Source of the DNA: UBA7867 sp964579205
GTDB lineage: Bacteria; Bacillota; Clostridia; Christensenellales; UBA1242
Assembly (NCBI GenBank): GCA_964579205.1
Contig: CAZOFH010000010.1
Coordinates: 1-34,318 of the forward strand
Direction of reading: 5' to 3'
Length of the DNA stretch: 34,318 nucleotides
The translations under genes and the position numbers were made by a program. Below, piece by piece: positions 29,658 to 34,318 of this stretch (the first letter of the stretch is position 1; every line of letters starts with the position of its first letter). The notes below the pieces were generated by a model. That model was not told where the DNA came from and made no database searches. It saw only the letters and a program-made list of their open reading frames with translations.

Positions 29658-32600
29658 TTATCCTATTCCAAAAAATTTTTCAAAGAATTGCTTCAGCCTT
29701 TCGATAATAGAAAGCTTTTTCTTTTCTCTCCCGCCCCCGAACCTAGAAATCGGCGGCATAATACTATCAATATCAGTCCCAGTGGTTTTCATAACACCAT
29801 CACGGAATGAATATTCGATTAATTTTCGAGTTTCTTTTTCTTTCAAGTCTAATTCAGATATCATATTCTCAATCTCACGCTCTTTTTGCTGTGCAACAAA
29901 ATCCCTCCATTCAAGCATAACATCATCTATGTCATTTATGCCAGCAATGAATGTTTCAATAAGAGTTTTCTTGCTCCTGAGTTCCAAACTCGAATCAACA
30001 GCCCTCCTTATTGAAATAAGCACCTCTTTATCTTCGCAATGGCTATCGTGATATTTTTGAATAAGCAACAGAATATAGTCAATATTGATTTCAATCTGTT
30101 TGACCAGTTCAATCTCAAACACAATATCATCGGTTATATCTTCTTTTACGTGCCCTTCTCTGTATTTTTTCCATTCATCCCAAAAGTAATTGTAGATACC
30201 CAGATAATTTTGCATTTCGCCGTCGGTTAAAATTTCATTCCCCTTAAAATCATCAAAAGCAGACAGCAGATTCCGCATACGCAAAATAGCCCCAAACAAC
30301 CCGATAAAATCTTTTTGCGCCTTTTCTCCAACAATCTGAGGCTCACTTAAAGGATATTTAGCTTCAAGTTCTTGAATCAAATCAACATACCCCGGCTGAC
30401 GAGTTCCTCTTTCATCTTCATAACCATTATAATAATCTTTATAACCTTTGAGCAAGCAGATTCCACAGGCATCTTTATCCCCAAATAACGCAATGGCATC
30501 TTCTGTTCTCTTTTGCAAATTCCTAAAACAAACGATATTACCAAATGTTTTGACTTTATTTAAGATGCGATTCGTTCTTGAATATGCTTGAAGAAGTCCA
30601 TGCGCTTTTAGATTTTTATCCACCCACAAAGTGTTTAGTGTAGTAGCATCGAAACCAGTCAGGAACATATTTACAACAATCAAAAGGTCGATTTCTTTAT
30701 TCTTCATTCGGAGCGAAACATCTTTGTAATAGTTTTGGAATTTGTCGCTAGATGTATCATAAGTTGTCCCGAACATTTTGTTATAATCTTGGATAGCATC
30801 TTCCAAGAAATCACGAGAAGACTTATCGAGAGCGGCAGTATCTTCGCTATTTTCTTCCGGCAAAAGCGAGTCATCTATCTCTTCATTTGCCCCATAACTA
30901 AAAATCGTAGCAACCTTTATCTTTTTTGAAGGATTTTCCGCCATTTGTCGCTTAAATTCATTATAATAACGTTTTGCAGCTTCCACAGAAGACACGCAAA
31001 GAATCGAGTTAAATCCGCTCAATCTTAATTTTTGTTTTATTTCTTCAATCTTATTGTTTGAACTTATAACTTCTGAAATATTTATTAAACTATCGTAACT
31101 ATAACTCCTTTCATTTCTATAAGTTTTTAGATTAAAATTGGTTAGAATATAATCGGTAACAAGTTTGATTCGCTGGGGTGCCAAAAATGCTTTTTCTCTA
31201 TCAATATCAGCAACTTGTTTGTCGTCAATATCTGGCTCAGAATCCATAGTTTTGAAATAATCAACCTTAAATCGCAAAACATTGTTATCTCTTATAGCAT
31301 CAACTATTGTATAAGTGTGCAATTTATCACCGAATGCCTGTTCGGTAGTTTTTAAATCAATATTCCTTATTCCACTATTTGCATTTGCTGCAAAAATTGG
31401 CGTTCCTGTAAAACCAAACAAGTGATATTTTTTGAATGAGCGAACTATCGCCTTGTGCATATCTCCGAATTGAGAACGATGGCACTCATCAAATATAATT
31501 ACACAACGCTTGTTATAAACTTCGTGGTCTTTATACTTTTTGATAAAACTATCCAGCTTTTGAATAGTTGTAATTATAATTCTTGCGTTAGGGTTTTCCA
31601 ACTGCTTTTTTAACACCGCAGTAGAAGTATTACTATTCGCCGCCCCTTTTTCAAAACGGTCATACTCTTTCATTGTTTGATAGTCCAAATCTTTCCTATC
31701 CACGACAAATAAAACTTTGTCAATATACGGCAGTTTTGTGGCAAGTTGTGCAGTCTTAAAAGAGGTCAGGGTCTTTCCGCTACCAGTCGTATGCCAAATA
31801 TATCCACCAGCCTTGATACCTCCATAAGTCTTGTAATTATTGCTAATTTCAATGCGGTTGAGTATCCTTTCTGTTGCGACAATTTGATAAGGACGCATCA
31901 CGAGCAACATCTTTTCAGAGGTAAATACGCAAAATTTAGTCAAAATATTAAGAAATGTATGCTTTGAAAAAAATGTTTTTGTAAAATCCATCAAATCAGG
32001 AATAATTTTATTGTTTCCGTCCGCCCAAAACGATGTGAATTCAAAACTATGGCTAGTTTTTCCTCTGTTAGTTTTTTGAGCAGTCATCTCCTTGACATGG
32101 TTCCACCTTGTAGTATTCGAGTAGTATTTTGTGTATGTACCATTCGAGATTACAAAGATTTGCACATATTCAAACAGCCCCGAGGTCTTCGTCTTGTCGC
32201 TAGAAGCCCAAAAACTTTCTCTCTGATATCTGTCGATTTGGTCAAACGCCTCCCGAAGTAAAGCACCCCTGCGTTTTAATTCAATATGAACCAGCGGGAA
32301 ACCATTCACCAACACGGTTACATCATACCGATTATCGTGCAGTCCATCGTTGTTCACATATTGGTTAATAACCTGCAACTTGTTTTCGTGAATCTTATCT
32401 TTATCTATCAAAGTAATATTCTTTGTCAAACCGTTGTCCATTTTAAAGGAAAGACGACTCTGTTCTTGTATTTTGCTAGTTTTTTCTACAATACCCTCGT
32501 TTTTGTTGGCAAGTTGCTCGGTAAAAAAACGCCCCCATTCACTATCAGAAAATTTCAGCTTGTTTAATTCTTCTAACTTTGCACGCAAATTCGCTATCAA

Positions 32601-32774
32601 GTCAGCCTCAGACTTTATAGGCAGATACTCATAACTCTGCTGTTGCAATAATTTTATAAATTCTCTTTCTAACTCAGCCTCGCTTTGATAAGCATCCGAG
32701 CGAACTATTTTCGATTGATATTCAGTTACAACCGTACTCTCGCTAGATTGCACCACGATATTGTAAAAACTCAT
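29658..32774 (-). CDS. hsdR: Type I restriction enzyme, R subunit
   Basis: The motor and nuclease subunit that, with HsdM and HsdS, translocates unmodified DNA and cuts at a distance. The 1038 residues are intact and of normal length. The N-terminal nuclease has Asp151 (RYDVTVLVNG) and E-x-K at 165-167 (HIELKRRG). The SF2 helicase motor has Walker A HTTGSGKT (328-335), DECH (429-432), FTGTP and motif VI ending in a QAYSRTNR segment. The C-terminal third is helical and would contact HsdM. GGAGAAAACAA precedes the ATG. It is the last gene of the locus after hsdS and a broken BRO-Fic gene; hsdM must lie outside the window. Confidence 0.96.
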   Translation of the reverse strand: MSFYNIVVQSSESTVVTEYQSKIVRSDAYQSEAELEREFIKLLQQQSYEYLPIKSEADLIANLRAKLEELNKLKFSDSEWGRFFTEQLANKNEGIVEKTSKIQEQSRLSFKMDNGLTKNITLIDKDKIHENKLQVINQYVNNDGLHDNRYDVTVLVNGFPLVHIELKRRGALLREAFDQIDRYQRESFWASSDKTKTSGLFEYVQIFVISNGTYTKYYSNTTRWNHVKEMTAQKTNRGKTSHSFEFTSFWADGNNKIIPDLMDFTKTFFSKHTFLNILTKFCVFTSEKMLLVMRPYQIVATERILNRIEISNNYKTYGGIKAGGYIWHTTGSGKTLTSFKTAQLATKLPYIDKVLFVVDRKDLDYQTMKEYDRFEKGAANSNTSTAVLKKQLENPNARIIITTIQKLDSFIKKYKDHEVYNKRCVIIFDECHRSQFGDMHKAIVRSFKKYHLFGFTGTPIFAANANSGIRNIDLKTTEQAFGDKLHTYTIVDAIRDNNVLRFKVDYFKTMDSEPDIDDKQVADIDREKAFLAPQRIKLVTDYILTNFNLKTYRNERSYSYDSLINISEVISSNNKIEEIKQKLRLSGFNSILCVSSVEAAKRYYNEFKRQMAENPSKKIKVATIFSYGANEEIDDSLLPEENSEDTAALDKSSRDFLEDAIQDYNKMFGTTYDTSSDKFQNYYKDVSLRMKNKEIDLLIVVNMFLTGFDATTLNTLWVDKNLKAHGLLQAYSRTNRILNKVKTFGNIVCFRNLQKRTEDAIALFGDKDACGICLLKGYKDYYNGYEDERGTRQPGYVDLIQELEAKYPLSEPQIVGEKAQKDFIGLFGAILRMRNLLSAFDDFKGNEILTDGEMQNYLGIYNYFWDEWKKYREGHVKEDITDDIVFEIELVKQIEINIDYILLLIQKYHDSHCEDKEVLISIRRAVDSSLELRSKKTLIETFIAGINDIDDVMLEWRDFVAQQKEREIENMISELDLKEKETRKLIEYSFRDGVMKTTGTDIDSIMPPISRFGGGREKKKLSIIERLKQFFEKFFGIG

Positions 32775-32789
32775 TTGTTTTCTCCTTTT

Positions 32790-33668
32790 TTACTCTGTTT
32801 CTTCATAGTAGTAAGAATAATCTATGCCCTTCATAAACATTTCTCGGTCATCGATTTTGTCTGTCAATGCTGTGTAGAGCATAGATTTTAGATGCGAACT
32901 ATCTGCTACGCTTGCCCTCATCGCGTCGAGATAATCTTTTTTATTCACCAAACTCCAATCGATACATTTCGCCAAATTCTTTTTTAACATCAAATCAAGC
33001 AAATCCGAGTACTTCTGCCATTCCCCTCCATAAAAGGATGGGCAATATTCATTTCTACATATTTATCTAATATATTTTCAAAAGTTTTCTCTGGCATTTT
33101 TTCGATTTGTTTGAGCGTTTCGACCAAGTACCCCACAGACGCAAATGCAAATCCGCCCTTCGCAATATTCAATTTCCTTATTTGCCAGCGAACGGATATA
33201 ACCCACCCAACAGATACGCGTGTATTTGTTGTAGCCCTTTTGTCGTACCGACTCCGATACTGTCCAACAACTCACTATCAAACAAAGCATATGCTTTTTG
33301 TTTGCTCTTGCCGTCAATAGTCTCCTCGCTCCTTGTAAACCAAGAGATAAATTCAGAACCAACTTTACTTGGAAATTCTGCCGCCAGCTGAATTATTCCG
33401 TCAGCATCCAAGGCGTCTGACAAATATTTTTTGCCGTCTGCCGCCGTTATTTTTTAGTTGGGTAGTGGCACTAACCAACTGACTATTTTCTTTTTTTAGT
33501 TTGGCTTTCAAATACTTCCAATAGTTGCGAGTTTTTTGATAAGAACTTTCGTTACGAATGGCAGAAATTATGTCTAACACACTAAAAAAACCAAGTGTTT
33601 GAGTCATCACTCCAAACCGCCCTAACCGGCACATCATTAAAAAATCTAATTGAAATCTTTGTAGCCAT
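32790..33668 (-). pseudogene. BRO-N-like plus Fic gene broken by four frameshifts
   Basis: When four single-base shifts are repaired, the region reads as one protein of about 292 residues. The N-terminal part (MATKISIRFF, then VLDIISAIRN, YWKYLKAKLKKEN, TTQLK and AADGKKYL) is the BRO/DinD-like domain found beside type I systems. The C-terminal Fic domain has the AMP-transfer motif HPFMEGNGRSTR intact and ends DREMFMKGIDYSYYYEETE. Shifts, on the minus strand: +1 in a T7 run (33584-33590), +1 in an A6 run (33450-33455), -1 in an A run (33181-33183), -1 at a G near 33000. Start ATG 33668 has AAGGAGCGAAT before it. Either a true pseudogene or locally poor consensus sequence; flanking hsdR is intact. 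Confidence 0.85.
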
Positions 33669-33677
33669 ATTCGCTCC

Positions 33678-34318
33678 TTATTTTTGTTTGAATGTTAAAA
33701 GTTTATCTCTATAATATTCGTATTGTTTTTGTCTTGCTTCTATTTCAGCAGGAAGACCATTTGATATGTCGTTTACTATTGTGTCAAATTTTTCTAAAAT
33801 ATCTACTATTTGTTGTTGTCTTTCTAAACTCGGTAAAGATATTTCTAAATCCTTAACTATTTGTGCATTGATATTAGTTTGACTGCCTTGTCCTAGCGAT
33901 TTTATATATTCATATTGATTTGCTAAACAATAATAAATATATCTATAATTAGCAACTTCATTGTTTATTTCTATGTTGCAACACGCTTGATTTGTTGTTA
34001 ATGGTATATTATTTGTAGCAACTTTACCAACTGTTGCTCCATACATAGCAACAATAACACAGTTTTCCTTTATCCATTTAGCAGAAGAATTATCTAAACC
34101 TTCTTGTGTTATTGTCATTAAAGTTTTATCTATTTTATTAAAATCCACTTCTTGTGTTCTTAACCAAGGAATATTGCCACCATAATATGCTGAAATACTT
34201 GTATTTGGCGTTCCCCCAGAAGTAATAGACAAACTTATATCTTTTAATTTAACATTCACATATCCATAAACATACTGTAAAAGCCTAATTAGCCCTGTCT
34301 GTCTGTCTGTCTGTCTGT
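33678..34318 (-). CDS. hsdS: Type I restriction specificity subunit, C-terminal half (partial)
   Basis: Encodes the DNA-recognition subunit; only the 3' part is in the window. Residues from VKLKDISLSITSGGTPNTS to NYRYIYYCLANQ make up one target-recognition domain. The conserved helix follows (LPSLERQQQIVDILEKFDTIVNDISNGLPAEIEARQKQYEYYRDKLLTF). A GTG at 34259 could be read as a start but has no ribosome binding site; the frame is open upstream through a short linker and six ACAG units up to the window edge (reading Thr-Asp-Arg-Gln), so the gene probably continues beyond. Change in repeat number would put this domain out of frame. The stop codon lies 10 bases before the BRO-Fic start. Confidence 0.85.
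   Translation of the reverse strand, partial: RQTDRQTGLIRLLQYVYGYVNVKLKDISLSITSGGTPNTSISAYYGGNIPWLRTQEVDFNKIDKTLMTITQEGLDNSSAKWIKENCVIVAMYGATVGKVATNNIPLTTNQACCNIEINNEVANYRYIYYCLANQYEYIKSLGQGSQTNINAQIVKDLEISLPSLERQQQIVDILEKFDTIVNDISNGLPAEIEARQKQYEYYRDKLLTFKQK
34295..34318 (-). repeat. Tetranucleotide tract (ACAG)6 or more, inside hsdS
   Basis: Six exact CTGT units on the plus strand run to the last base of the window, so the true number is unknown. All three frames through the tract are free of stops; as four is not a multiple of three, gaining or losing one unit switches the frame of the downstream hsdS half. Confidence 0.95.

Overview
The window looks like part of the chromosome of an uncultured, low-GC, Gram-positive-type bacterium (Bacillota, Clostridia-like). 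The evidence is AGGAGG-type ribosome binding sites, near-consensus sigma-A promoters with 17-bp spacers, U-tailed hairpin terminators, a processive glycolipid glycosyltransferase, DegV, a MarR plus MacB-type ABC operon, and XRE regulators with membrane tails. No rRNA is present, so I do not place it below class.\n\nLayout. 0-7 kb: a GT28 lipid glycosyltransferase; a gap with two perfect DnaA boxes preceded by 21-bp-spaced TTGCAG repeats; a large unknown protein with a HopA1-like segment; an XRE membrane regulator; degV overlapping an SGNH hydrolase; a small orphan gene. 7-11 kb: groS-groL, a membrane-anchored SPOR-like protein, and five tRNA genes (Arg, His, Gln, Gln, Lys) behind one promoter. 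11-16 kb: two tandem SHOCT-type membrane paralogues and typA, separated by gaps full of structured dispersed repeats. 16-20 kb: an operon of a MarR regulator (with a clear operator) and an ABC exporter, then a nitroreductase-fold gene. 20-24 kb: a gene remnant cut off by a repeat, a duplicated tRNA-Leu 3' end, tRNA-Leu, a structured non-coding RNA with a pseudoknot, and an archaeal-type valS. 24-27 kb: an acyltransferase and GT4 pair that probably makes membrane glycolipid, and a second XRE membrane regulator with a leaderless start. 27.6-34.3 kb: a defence island, with a DUF262 and HEPN pair facing a type I restriction locus (hsdR, a broken BRO-Fic gene, and a partial hsdS read through a tetranucleotide repeat at the window edge).\n\nMost unusual signals: (1) a roughly 85-bp GC-rich repeat in three copies that folds into a four-way cloverleaf, one copy with no unpaired junction base; (2) a second intergenic repeat family whose central hairpin changes sequence but keeps its pairing; (3) the pseudoknotted RNA upstream of valS; (4) the tRNA-Leu-derived inverted/direct repeat structure; (5) the ACAG repeat in hsdS beside a Fic gene with four frameshifts. 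All functional calls are from reading the sequence; no database search was possible.
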